From the NCBI RefSeq assembly GCF_001870485.1, contig NZ_MDKE01000004.1:34680-98679 (forward strand): 64,000 bases of DNA, in the 5' to 3' direction. The translations under genes and the position numbers were made by a program. Under the pieces are notes generated by a model. That model was not told the origin of the DNA and searched no databases. It saw only the letters and a list, made by a program, of their open reading frames with translations. Below are positions 1-9,938 of the stretch, one piece after another (the stretch's first letter is position 1; each line of letters opens with the position of its first letter). The stretch is from Oceanisphaera psychrotolerans. Its GTDB lineage: Bacteria > Pseudomonadota > Gammaproteobacteria > Enterobacterales > Aeromonadaceae.

Positions 1-252
1 AAGGACATCACCGAGCAAACCGCCACCATGCTGGAAAAAGTGGATGAGCTGCTGCAGGAAGCCGGTTCCAGCCGCGAGCATATACTGTCCGCCACCATCT
101 ACCTGAATACCATGGCCGATTTTACCGCCATGAACGCGGTATGGGATGCCTGGGTGCCGGAAGGTCATGCCCCGGCCCGTGCCTGCGTGGAGGCCGCCAT
201 GGCCCGTCCCGAGCTGCTGGTGGAAATTTCGGTGGTCGCAGCCGAACGCTGA
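1..252 (+). CDS. RidA family protein, 3' part only
   Basis: The reading frame is open from the first base and ends at TGA 250-252, so the start lies outside the window. The visible 83 residues match the C-terminal half of RidA/YjgF proteins: a helix ([14 protein letters not shown]), a strand segment [14 protein letters not shown], the [19 protein letters not shown] stretch with the conserved Arg that binds the carboxylate of the substrate, and a final LVEISVVA strand. RidA enzymes hydrolyse reactive enamine/imine intermediates from PLP enzymes, and act as trimers in the cytosol. Which RidA subfamily this is cannot be told from the fragment. Confidence 0.85.
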   Translation, partial: KDITEQTATMLEKVDELLQEAGSSREHILSATIYLNTMADFTAMNAVWDAWVPEGHAPARACVEAAMARPELLVEISVVAAER

Positions 253-273
253 GTTTCTGGCGCCACAAAAAAT

Positions 274-297
274 AAAAGCCCGGAATACCGGGCTTTT
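274..297. terminator. Bidirectional intrinsic terminator between ridA-like gene and gdhA
   Basis: A 10-bp perfect stem (AAAAGCCCGG / CCGGGCTTTT) with a four-base loop AATA sits between two convergent genes. The A-run on one side and T-run on the other let it serve both the RidA-like gene on the + strand and gdhA on the - strand. Confidence 0.85.
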
Positions 298-322
298 AGA
301 CGTTGATAAAGCGGATGCTCGC

Positions 323-1798
<1,476 letters not shown>

Positions 1799-1890
1799 TC
1801 ATTCCCGGCGTTTATTTCGGCGCAATTCACTTGGCCAGCGATCGCTTAAAGCCGTCTATGCTTGATCCGAGGTACAGGGAGAAACAGCGG

Positions 1891-3605
1891 ATGGATACGA
1901 AAGAGTCTCTTTTTGCGGTCGACGATACACAACTGGGACAAGCCCTGATAGAGCAGGGACACATCTCGGATAAAGAACTTGCCCGCCTGGAGCGAATGCG
2001 CCAAACACAGACCGACAGCGGCTCGCTGACGGCGTTGCTGTTGAATCTGGGCATGATATCGGAACGCGAGCTGGCCAGATGCCTGTCCGATCTGACCCGA
2101 CTGCCGCTGACCTCCACCGAGGACTACCCGCTTTCTTCTCCTCTCGACATCGAGCTGCCCTACCGATTCCTGAAAGAACATCACCTGGTGCCATTGCGGC
2201 AGGAGAAAGATGAACTGGTGCTGGCCATGGTCGACCCCAGAGACGACTTCTCCGTTCGCGCCATGGCATGATGTGCCAGCAACCGGTGCGGCTGCAGGTG
2301 GGAGTCAGCTCGGAAGTCACCTCTACCATCGAGCGTCTCTACGGTGAAGGGCAGAGCAAAATGGGCGATATCCTCTCTGCGGTACAGCAGGAGGAAGAAA
2401 CGGAAGAAAGCATCGCCCAGCTCAAGGACATGGCCAGCGAGGCACCGGTGATCCGCCTGGTCAACCTGATCATCCAGAAGGCGGTGGATCTGCGCGCCTC
2501 CGACATTCATGTCGAGCCGTTCGAAAACCGGCTCAACATCCGCTACCGCATCGACGGCGTGCTACAACAAAGCGAAGCCCCGCCGGTAAACATGACCCCG
2601 GCCATTATCTCCCGCATCAAGATCATGGCCCGGCTCAATATCGCCGAGCGACGCCTGCCCCAGGATGGCCGTATCGAGCTCAAAATACAGGGCATGGAGC
2701 TGGATATCCGGGTCTCCACCGTCCCCACCATGCACGGCGAAAGCCTGGTCATGCGACTGCTCAACCGGGAGAGTGTCATTCTTGATTTCGATGCCCTGGG
2801 ATTTTCCGAACACACCAAACGGCGCTTTCAGCAGGTATTGAAAATCCCCCACGGCATGGTGATGGTGACCGGCCCTACCGGCAGCGGTAAAACCACCACG
2901 CTCTACACCGCCCTCAACCAGCTGAATACCACCGAGCTCAAGCTGATCACGGTGGAAGATCCGGTGGAATACCAGCTTGAAGGGGTCAACCAAATCCACG
3001 TCAAGCCGGCCATCGGGCTGACCTTCGCCAGTGCCCTGCGCTCCATCGTTCGTCAGGATCCCGACGTCATCATGGTCGGGGAAATGCGGGATCTGGAAAC
3101 CGCCCGTATCTGCGTGCAGTCGGCGCTCACCGGACACCTGGTGCTGTCGACCCTGCACACCAACGACGCCGCCAGCAGCGTCACCCGACTGCTGGAAATG
3201 GGCGTGGAAGACTACCTGCTCACCTCCACCCTCAACGGAGTAATAGGGCAGCGGCTGGTACGGGTGCTGTGCGCCCACTGCAAGGAGCGCTACCAGCCAT
3301 TGCCGGAGTTGGTGCGAGAACTGAAGCTGACACCGCTAAACCCGGGTGAGTCCATTCATCTGCACAGGCCCGTCGGCTGCCCCCACTGTGCCGGCACCGG
3401 CTACCACGGTCGTCTGGCCATTCAAGAGCTGCTGGTCATGAACGACGACATTCGCAAACTGGTGCTGAGCCATGCCGACGCCGGCAAGATTCAGGAGGCG
3501 GCCATCCGCAACGGCATGACCACCATGTACGGAGACGGCCTGCACAAGGCCCTGCACGGCATCACCAATATCGAAGAGGTGATTCGGGTCACCCAGGGGG
3601 CATGA
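1891..3605 (+). pseudogene. gspE: Type II secretion ATPase GspE, interrupted by a one-base frameshift
   Basis: GspE is the cytoplasmic hexameric ATPase that drives pseudopilus assembly in type II secretion. The first part (1891-2271) holds the N1E-type domain ending DPRDDFSVRAMA and then hits TGA. The rest continues in another frame from about 2268 with CQQPVRLQVGVSSEV, the Walker A motif GPTGSGKTTTLY, the Asp box, Walker B and a four-cysteine zinc motif (CAHC...CPHC). One missing base near 2266-2268 (GGCATG where GGCCATG would restore the frame) explains the break. Start is ATG 1891 with AGGGAGA upstream. First gene of an eleven-gene cluster whose other members are intact, so either the gene is newly broken, or the base was lost in sequencing, or a second GspE elsewhere serves it. 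Confidence 0.85.
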
Positions 3606-3606
3606 G

Positions 3607-4821
3607 GTGGCGCTGTATTATTTCAAGGCGGTGAACCAGAATGGCGAGCCTCAGGAAGGCCGGCTCGAAGGACAGGACCAGCAGGCCATAGTGCGGCAGC
3701 TGCAACAGCGGGGGCTGATCCCGCTCAGCGTGGTGCAGGATGCCGGACAAAGCCATTCAGCGGGGACCGGCTGGCTGCACCGACGGCGCACCGGCGAGCG
3801 CCAGATCCAGGCCCTGACCCAGGATCTGGCCGCCCTGCTGAAGGCCGGCATCCCCCTGGAACGGGCCCTGGGCATCATGATCCAGGTGCGCGGTCAGACC
3901 GGCGATATTCGTCTGCTCGGCCAGATCCGCGAAGGCATTCAGCGTGGACAAGGCCTGTCGGTGGTACTGGCCGAACAGGGGGAGGACTTTTCTCCCTTCT
4001 ATCTGAACATGATCCGGGCCGCCGAAATCTCCGGCAACCTGGAGCAGGGGCTGGCCGAGCTGGCAGTCTACCTGGAGCGCAGCCGTCAGCTCAGGGAAAA
4101 AGCCCTGTCGGCTCTGATTTACCCCATCATACTGGTGCTGGTATCGGCGGTATCGCTGCTGATCATCCTGACCTACGTCATCCCCCAGTTCCAGCAGCTG
4201 TTTGCCGACATGGGGCAGACCATGCCGTTGTCTACCCGTATCGTGATCGGCAGTGCCGAGTTTCTGCGTGACATGGGGCTGTGGCTGCTGCTGGCCCTGT
4301 TGCTGGCGTTGATTGCCGGCCAGCGCCTGCTGGCCAGGCCCGAGCCACGCCTGGCCTGGGACAGCTTCAAGCTGCGCCTGCCCCTGGCCGGAGAGCTGAT
4401 CCGCCGGCTGGAAGTCGCCCGCTTCAGCCGCAGTCTCGGCACCCTGATGAAAGGCGGGGTCCCCCTGCTCAACGCACTCACCATTGCCCGGGACACGGTA
4501 GGCAATCACCTGCTGGCCCGGACCCTCGGCGAGGCGGCCAGCAGCCTGAAGGAAGGCAAGCGACTGGCCGATCCGCTGCAGGCCTCGGGCCAGTTTCCAC
4601 CACTGGCGATACAGATGATCCGGGTTGGTGAAGAAACCGGCCAGCTGGAAGACATGCTGCTGAAGGTCGCCGACCGCTATGACCGGGAAGTGGAAAATGC
4701 CATCCAGCGGATGCTGACCATTCTCGAGCCGGTGCTGATTGTCGGCCTCGGCGTGCTCATCGCCGGCATCATCATCTCCATTCTGGTCGCTATCCTCAGT
4801 ATCAACGAATTGCCCATATAG
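3607..4821 (+). CDS. gspF: Type II secretion inner-membrane platform protein GspF
   Basis: Polytopic inner-membrane platform protein that couples the GspE ATPase to pseudopilus growth. The 404 residues contain two T2SSF domains, each with the family's helical bundle (QALTQDLAALLKAGIPLERAL near 70-90 and the repeat SLGTLMKGGVPLLNAL near 280), plus three hydrophobic segments near 170-195, 220-240 and 375-400. The GTG start at 3607 follows the gspE stop by one base, with AGGGGG close upstream, indicating coupled translation. Confidence 0.95.
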   Translation: MALYYFKAVNQNGEPQEGRLEGQDQQAIVRQLQQRGLIPLSVVQDAGQSHSAGTGWLHRRRTGERQIQALTQDLAALLKAGIPLERALGIMIQVRGQTGDIRLLGQIREGIQRGQGLSVVLAEQGEDFSPFYLNMIRAAEISGNLEQGLAELAVYLERSRQLREKALSALIYPIILVLVSAVSLLIILTYVIPQFQQLFADMGQTMPLSTRIVIGSAEFLRDMGLWLLLALLLALIAGQRLLARPEPRLAWDSFKLRLPLAGELIRRLEVARFSRSLGTLMKGGVPLLNALTIARDTVGNHLLARTLGEAASSLKEGKRLADPLQASGQFPPLAIQMIRVGEETGQLEDMLLKVADRYDREVENAIQRMLTILEPVLIVGLGVLIAGIIISILVAILSINELPI

Positions 4822-4839
4822 GCATATAGGGAGGTAAAG

Positions 4840-5268
4840 GTGCGTTATCAACACAAAACGTCATGGCAGGGTTTCACCCTGCTCGAACTGCTGGTGGTGC
4901 TGGTGATCCTCGGCCTGCTGGCCAGTCTGGTCGGCCCCCAGGTCCTGCGCCAGCTCAGCGGCTCCAAGACCAAGACCGCCTCCCTGCAGATCAAGGAACT
5001 CGGTACGGCGCTGGATCTGTACCGGCTGGAAGTAGGCCGCTACCCCACGACCAGCGAAGGGCTCAATGCCCTGGTCAGCGCCCCGGCCAACGCCCGGGGC
5101 TGGAACGGCCCCTATCTGACCAAGAAGACCATTCCTCAGGATCCCTGGGGCAACGACTACCAGTATCGCGCCCCCGGACAACAGGGGGAGTTCGATCTGT
5201 TCAGCCTGGGCGCGGACAACCAGCAGGGAGGCAGCGGTGAGGATCAGGACGTGGTCAGCTGGGAATAA
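4840..5268 (+). CDS. gspG: Major pseudopilin GspG
   Basis: Major pseudopilin that polymerises into the periplasmic pseudopilus. A short basic leader ends in Gly before the type IV prepilin segment FTLLELLVVLVILGLLASLVGPQV, so GspO/PilD should cleave after Gly and methylate Phe+1; Glu+5 is present. The C-terminal half shows the GspG signature of the calcium-site loop (GWNGPYL...DPWGNDYQYR...FSLGADNQQGG). Length 142 aa is normal. GTG start with GGAGG nine bases upstream. Confidence 0.96.
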   Translation: MRYQHKTSWQGFTLLELLVVLVILGLLASLVGPQVLRQLSGSKTKTASLQIKELGTALDLYRLEVGRYPTTSEGLNALVSAPANARGWNGPYLTKKTIPQDPWGNDYQYRAPGQQGEFDLFSLGADNQQGGSGEDQDVVSWE

Positions 5269-5695
5269 TCCACACCAAACGGGTTTTACCCTGCTGGAAC
5301 TGCTGGTGGTGCTGACCCTGGCCAGCCTGCTGCTGGCCGTGGCCATGCCCCGCTTCGCCGCCCTGCTGCCGGGAGCCGAGCTGAAAAGCTACAGCCGGCA
5401 AACCGCCGCCCTGCTCAGGCTGGCCCGCAGCCAGGCCATTGCCACCGGTGATGAGGTAAGGGTGGAGCTCGACCCCGATGCCCGCCATTCCCGGATGACC
5501 GGGCGGCAAAAAGCCTCTCCCTGGCCGGAACAGATAGCAGTGTCATTCGATGGCATCATTGATAACGATGATACCGGTCCGGTGTTCTATCCGGATGGCA
5601 GCGCCAGTGGCGGCACCCTGCACATCGCCGGCAACGGGCGGCACTACCGGATCGACGTGAACTGGCTGACCGGCCGGGTAAGCCTCCATGACTAG
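5237..5695 (+). CDS. gspH: Minor pseudopilin GspH
   Basis: Minor pseudopilin with a 15-residue leader ending NPHQTG and a prepilin segment FTLLELLVVLTLASLLLAVAMPRF containing Glu+5. The rest is the poorly conserved globular GspH/FimT domain. The frame overlaps the end of gspG by 32 bases if the GTG at 5237 is the start; no nearer in-frame start was noticed that keeps a basic leader. It belongs to the tip complex or the pilus body together with GspI, J and K. Confidence 0.87.
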   Translation: MRIRTWSAGNNPHQTGFTLLELLVVLTLASLLLAVAMPRFAALLPGAELKSYSRQTAALLRLARSQAIATGDEVRVELDPDARHSRMTGRQKASPWPEQIAVSFDGIIDNDDTGPVFYPDGSASGGTLHIAGNGRHYRIDVNWLTGRVSLHD

Positions 5696-6089
5696 ACAAC
5701 ACATGTTCATACAACGGGGATTTTCACTGCTGGAAGTGCTGGTGGCCTTTACCATACTGACCATCACCCTGGGGGTGCTGCTCAATATCTTTTCGCTGGC
5801 CATTCGTACCACCCAGTCAGCCCAGCAGCAGCAGAAAGCCATGCTGCTGGCGGAGTCGAAACTGACCGAACTGTATGCCGGCACCACACTGCAACCGGGC
5901 CGCGAGCAGGGCTGGTTTGACGACCACTACTGGTGGGAAACCCGAGTCGAGGAATTCGATACCCGGGAGCTGATGGACAACCAATCCCTGCTGCTCCCCT
6001 ATCGGCTGTCGGTGGTGGTGGGCTGGGGTATCCATGACCGGCACTACCAGCTCACCACCCTGCGACTGGTCAGGCAGGAGGCCAGATGA
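5688..6089 (+). CDS. gspI: Minor pseudopilin GspI
   Basis: Minor pseudopilin of the tip complex. The leader MTRQHMFIQRG is followed by FSLLEVLVAFTILTITLGVLL with Glu+5, then the GspI globular domain with the family's KAMLLAESKLTEL segment. Length 133 aa. Overlaps gspH by eight bases, in keeping with coupled translation. Confidence 0.92.
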   Translation: MTRQHMFIQRGFSLLEVLVAFTILTITLGVLLNIFSLAIRTTQSAQQQQKAMLLAESKLTELYAGTTLQPGREQGWFDDHYWWETRVEEFDTRELMDNQSLLLPYRLSVVVGWGIHDRHYQLTTLRLVRQEAR

Positions 6090-6751
6090 AGCGGCAACAC
6101 GGCTTTACCCTGCTGGAACTGGTGGTCTCCCTGACCCTGCTGACCCTGCTCTCGGGGCTGATGTTCGGCGGCTTTCGGCTCGCTGGCAGGGCCTGGGAAA
6201 CGGTCGGCGAGCGTAATGCCGACATCAGCGAGCAGGTACAACTGCAACTGTTTTTGCGCAATCTGCTGGAGCAGGCAGAGGCGCGAGAGGTGCCGAATCA
6301 ACGGCAGGCCCCGCTGCTGTCCTTTCAGGGAACCGAGCAATCGCTGGTGTTTCTGGCCCCGCAACCCCGGCGACTGAGCACTTCCGTCGAACCGGTCTGG
6401 TTCTATCTGGCACTGGACCAGTCCGATCCCGATCACCCGGTTCTGTCGCTCAAATCACAGCCACTGGTTGTTGAAACGGAGCCGCAGGAGCAGGCGCCGG
6501 CCTTCGACTGGTACCGGCTGCTGGACGACTTTCGCCAGCCGGAGCTGATCCCCCCCCTGCTGGAACTGGAGATAGCGTCATTCAGCCTGCATTACCTGCC
6601 GGCAGAAGAGCAGAACATACCGACCTGGCAACCCGAGTGGCTGGAGCAGGATCAACTGCCAGCCCTGATCCGCCTGCAGCTGGGTCCGGACTGGCCGCCC
6701 CTGGTGGTCGCCTCCCGCCGGCACCGTTACGAGATCAAGGATGAATATTGA
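6086..6751 (+). CDS. gspJ: Minor pseudopilin GspJ
   Basis: Minor pseudopilin that with GspI and GspK forms the tip of the pseudopilus. Very short leader MKRQHG before FTLLELVVSLTLLTLLSGLMFGG, Glu+5 present. The globular region includes the RLEVEPVWFYLAL-type strands and a RLQLGPDWPPLVVASR end. It overlaps gspI by four bases (ATGA). Confidence 0.9.
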   Translation: MKRQHGFTLLELVVSLTLLTLLSGLMFGGFRLAGRAWETVGERNADISEQVQLQLFLRNLLEQAEAREVPNQRQAPLLSFQGTEQSLVFLAPQPRRLSTSVEPVWFYLALDQSDPDHPVLSLKSQPLVVETEPQEQAPAFDWYRLLDDFRQPELIPPLLELEIASFSLHYLPAEEQNIPTWQPEWLEQDQLPALIRLQLGPDWPPLVVASRRHRYEIKDEY

Positions 6752-7643
6752 ACGCAACCGGGGCATAGCCCTGATCAGCGTGCTGTGGGTATTGACCCTG
6801 CTGACCCTGCTGGCCACCGGCCTGTCTTTGAACAGCCGCAGCCAGGCCCGGCAGAGCGGTAACATCGCTCATGCCGCCCAGGTTCGCCATGCCGCCGATG
6901 CCGGCGTGCAACTGGCGCTGCTGATGCTGGCGCAACCGCAGGAGCAGCAACCCTGGCTGGCCGATGGTAGCCCCTATCTGATCCGGCTGGACGACATCGA
7001 TGTTCGGGTGGCCCTGTTCAACGAAAACGGTCGCATCGACCTCAACGCCGCCGGTCCCGAGCTGCTCGACGGCCTGCTGGCCACCGCCGGGGTGGACGAC
7101 GACCTGCGCGCCCGGCTGGTGGATGCCATCATGGACTGGCGCGACGGCGACGATCTGCGCCGGCTCAACGGGGCCGAGGCTGACGACTACCTGGCTGCCG
7201 GCCTGGATTACGGCCCGAGCAACGCCCCCTTCCGAACGGTGGACGAAGTACTGCGCGTGCTGGACATGACGCCCGCCATTTACCGGCGGATCCGGCACAG
7301 TCTGACCCTGAAAAATCCGCGCAACAGCATCAATCCGCTTTACGCCCCGCGCCAGGTACTGCTGGCGCTGCCGGGCACCGACGAGGTCACCGTCGATCAG
7401 TTTATCGCCGACCGGCGCCGTAATCATGCAGCCGGTCAGCCCTTGCCCGCCACGGATATGTTCCCCCGCGCCTTGCTCTCTGGCGGCTCATCGGGGGTCA
7501 ACTACACTGTTCATACAGAAGCTCGAATGAATACAGTTTATCGCTACCGGCTGACAGCCAGCCTGCTTAACCGTCGCGGTCAACCCATTCTGGAACAGAT
7601 AACACAGGAATTCATCCCGCTGTTCACCGAGCCGGACGCCTAA
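6741..7643 (+). CDS. gspK: Pseudopilin GspK
   Basis: Large minor pseudopilin that caps the pseudopilus. The leader MNIERNRG precedes IALISVLWVLTLLTLLATGL; as usual in GspK the residue at +5 is not Glu. It is followed by the alpha-helical insertion domain typical of the family (DENGRIDLN-type segment FNENGRIDLNAAGPELL, MDWRDGDD and NAPFRTVDEVLRVLDM). Length 300 aa. Overlaps gspJ by eleven bases. Confidence 0.93.
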   Translation: MNIERNRGIALISVLWVLTLLTLLATGLSLNSRSQARQSGNIAHAAQVRHAADAGVQLALLMLAQPQEQQPWLADGSPYLIRLDDIDVRVALFNENGRIDLNAAGPELLDGLLATAGVDDDLRARLVDAIMDWRDGDDLRRLNGAEADDYLAAGLDYGPSNAPFRTVDEVLRVLDMTPAIYRRIRHSLTLKNPRNSINPLYAPRQVLLALPGTDEVTVDQFIADRRRNHAAGQPLPATDMFPRALLSGGSSGVNYTVHTEARMNTVYRYRLTASLLNRRGQPILEQITQEFIPLFTEPDA

Positions 7644-7654
7644 CGGAGATCCCT

Positions 7655-8734
7655 ATGGATGGGGAAAAGTTCACCCAGCAGCTGTTTCATTACGGCCGGT
7701 TACTCTGGCAGCCCCTGTCTGCTTTCTGGCAATGGTGGAGCCGGCAGTTATTCAGCCTGTTGCCCGCATCCATCAGTCACCGTCTGCTCAGCCAGAAACA
7801 ACGACTGCTCATTTATCCCGGGCAGGAACATTATCGGCTGGAGCTGGAGCCGGGCGGCGAACAACTGCTGCTGGACGATACCCCAGAGCAAAGCCGGTTG
7901 CTGACAGAGATGCTGCGCCAGGCAGACAGCATCCGACTGTGCCTCAACGGCAAGGACGTGCTCTGTACCCGCATCTCCCTGCCTGCGGCCACCGCCGGCA
8001 ACCTGGATGATGTACTGCGCTTCGAGATGGACCGGCACACCCCTTTTAGTGCCGAACAGGTCTATTTTGGCTATCGCATCGCCGCCCGGGATAAACGGCA
8101 ACCCCTCATCCAGGTTGACCTGCTGCTGGCACCGCGAGCACAGGTGGACCCGCAACTGGCCGAACTGAACCAGCTCGGGCTGGTGCCCACCGCCCTGACC
8201 GATGCCGAACATCCACAGGCGCCGGTGATTCAGCTACCGGTACCACCTGGCGCCGCCATCAGCAAGGCCCGGCGATTGAAGACCCTGCAGGGTGCCCTGG
8301 TGCTGCTGATGCTGTTCCTGCTGATTGCCGTGCCGCTTTACCAGCGACAGAACCGTATCGAGGCTTTGAATGCCCAACTGGACATCCCCCGGCAACGGGC
8401 CGAGCAGGCCGCCGAACTCAAACGACAACTGCAAGAGCTGCAGCAAAGCCGGCTGTTTCTGGCGCAGGCACGAGCCCGGCAGCCTTCGGCCCTGTCACTG
8501 CTGGATGCCCTGACCCGCCAGCTACCCGACCACACCTGGCTCAGCCGTTTCGAACTGCGCGACGGCAGGGTGCAACTGCGCGGCGAGTCGGCCAATGCCT
8601 CCGAGCTTATCGGCATTCTGGAAGCCTCACCCTTGTTCTTCGATGTGCGCTTCAGTTCACCGGTAACCAATAACCCGGCCACCAGCAAGGATCGCTTCAT
8701 GATCGATGCCCGTTTCGGCGAGGAGGGATCATGA
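7655..8734 (+). CDS. gspL: Type II secretion protein GspL (PilN-like membrane domain)
   Basis: Inner-membrane protein that links the ATPase to the platform. The N-terminal half is an actin-like cytoplasmic region of PilM/GspL type (RLCLNGKDVLCTRISLPAA, then LRFEMDRHTPFSAEQVYFGYR). One membrane segment near residues 212-228 (LVLLMLFLLIAVPLY) is followed by a PilN-like coiled coil and periplasmic ferredoxin-like domain (LLDALTRQLPDHTWLSRFELRDGRVQL). 359 aa, slightly shorter than classical GspL. Its place between gspK and gspM supports the call. Confidence 0.85.
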   Translation: MDGEKFTQQLFHYGRLLWQPLSAFWQWWSRQLFSLLPASISHRLLSQKQRLLIYPGQEHYRLELEPGGEQLLLDDTPEQSRLLTEMLRQADSIRLCLNGKDVLCTRISLPAATAGNLDDVLRFEMDRHTPFSAEQVYFGYRIAARDKRQPLIQVDLLLAPRAQVDPQLAELNQLGLVPTALTDAEHPQAPVIQLPVPPGAAISKARRLKTLQGALVLLMLFLLIAVPLYQRQNRIEALNAQLDIPRQRAEQAAELKRQLQELQQSRLFLAQARARQPSALSLLDALTRQLPDHTWLSRFELRDGRVQLRGESANASELIGILEASPLFFDVRFSSPVTNNPATSKDRFMIDARFGEEGS

Positions 8735-9345
8735 TCAACCTCAGTCAGCGCCAGCAACAGGCGGTGGCCCTGGGCCTGCTGATCGCGGTTCTGCTGCTGG
8801 TATTCAGCCTGGTTATCAAGCCTCTGCTCGGCCTGTTTCTGCAACAGGGGGCCGTCATTCACCAGCTTGAAGACCGGCTCCATCGCTATCAGCGGCTGTC
8901 GGCCGAACTGGAACAGACCGAACAGGCGTTGCAGCAGCTGCGCGACGCCACTCCCGATACCGGCCTTTATCTGCCGGAGCGCCGCCCCAGCCTGGCTTCT
9001 GCCTGGCTGCAGCAGCACCTGAACCGGCTGGTCAGCCGCAGCGGCGGCCAGCTGGTCAGTATTCAGAATGCCCAGCCCGATACCGAAAGTCCGCTGCAAG
9101 GCGTGATGCTGCGGGTTCACCTGCGCAGCGAAATCGATCAACTGGTGCCCCTGATCCATGCGATCGAGTCGGGGGATCAGGCCCTGTTCATGCACGATCT
9201 GGTGATCACCGCCAATCCCCGGCGGGCCACAGCCCGCAACAATAGCAACAGGGTGATCCGCCGCCAGAGGGCGAACACACGGCAGATCCCCTCACTCGAT
9301 GTTCGCTTCGATCTGGTCGGTTATACCCAAAGGGAGGCGCTATGA
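8731..9345 (+). CDS. gspM: Type II secretion protein GspM
   Basis: Single-pass inner-membrane protein that partners GspL. It has one hydrophobic helix near residues 11-32 (VALGLLIAVLLLVFSLVIKPL), a coiled-coil stretch (QLEDRLHRYQRLSAELEQ) and a small C-terminal periplasmic domain of GspM/PilO type. It overlaps gspL by four bases. Sequence similarity in this family is low, so position in the operon carries much of the weight. Confidence 0.85.
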   Translation: MINLSQRQQQAVALGLLIAVLLLVFSLVIKPLLGLFLQQGAVIHQLEDRLHRYQRLSAELEQTEQALQQLRDATPDTGLYLPERRPSLASAWLQQHLNRLVSRSGGQLVSIQNAQPDTESPLQGVMLRVHLRSEIDQLVPLIHAIESGDQALFMHDLVITANPRRATARNNSNRVIRRQRANTRQIPSLDVRFDLVGYTQREAL

Positions 9346-9938
9346 AGCCCTGCTTGTTTGTGAAACACAGGGGGTTGTTTATGAAATCCTGGGTGTTGTT
9401 GCTGGCCGTGCCGGTACTGTGGCTGCCGCCTACCCGGGCGCAGGACGATGGCGCCCCGACACCGGCCTATCCCCCCCTCAAACAATTCGAGGAAATCATG
9501 GCACGGCCCCTGTTTGACGACTCGCGCCGGCCGCAGCCAGACGAAGAAGAGGAAAGCGTCAGCGAGAGCGCCGCCGCCATGCGCGAGAAATGGCGGCTGA
9601 GCGGCGTGGTATGGGAAGACGACCAGCAACTGGCCCTGTTCAGCGAACGCCAGGGAGCGGGGCGGGCGCGCATCAAGACCGGCATGTATCTGGACGGCAA
9701 CTGGCAGCTGGAAGAGATAGGGATGGATACCGTGACCCTGAGCGACGGCAGCCAGACCCTGCGACTGGAGCTGTGGGAACCCCGGCAACCCTCGACCCGG
9801 CCGGCCGCCGACCCGGCGGTGCCTGCCGACGCTCAGCACAATCCGAACGAAGCAAACCCCGCACCGGACACCGACGCTGCAGAAACAACCGAAGCGGATG
9901 AAGACAACACACAGGGAAGTAACGGGGAGTCACAATGA
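9342..9938 (+). CDS. gspN: Type II secretion GspC/GspN-like periplasmic protein
   Basis: Likely links the inner-membrane platform to the secretin. It holds the GspC homology-region motif (FEEIMARPLFDDSRRPQP) followed by the small beta domain WRLSGVVWEDDQQLALFSE...TGMYLDGNWQLEEIGMDTVTL. An N-terminal hydrophobic stretch (WVLLLAVPVLWLPPTRAQ) acts as signal or anchor; translation may begin at ATG 9342 or at the internal ATG 9381. The C-terminus is acidic and low complexity. The position between gspM and gspD matches XpsN of Xanthomonas-type clusters. No separate gspC is seen in the operon. Confidence 0.75.
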   Translation: MKPCLFVKHRGLFMKSWVLLLAVPVLWLPPTRAQDDGAPTPAYPPLKQFEEIMARPLFDDSRRPQPDEEEESVSESAAAMREKWRLSGVVWEDDQQLALFSERQGAGRARIKTGMYLDGNWQLEEIGMDTVTLSDGSQTLRLELWEPRQPSTRPAADPAVPADAQHNPNEANPAPDTDAAETTEADEDNTQGSNGESQ

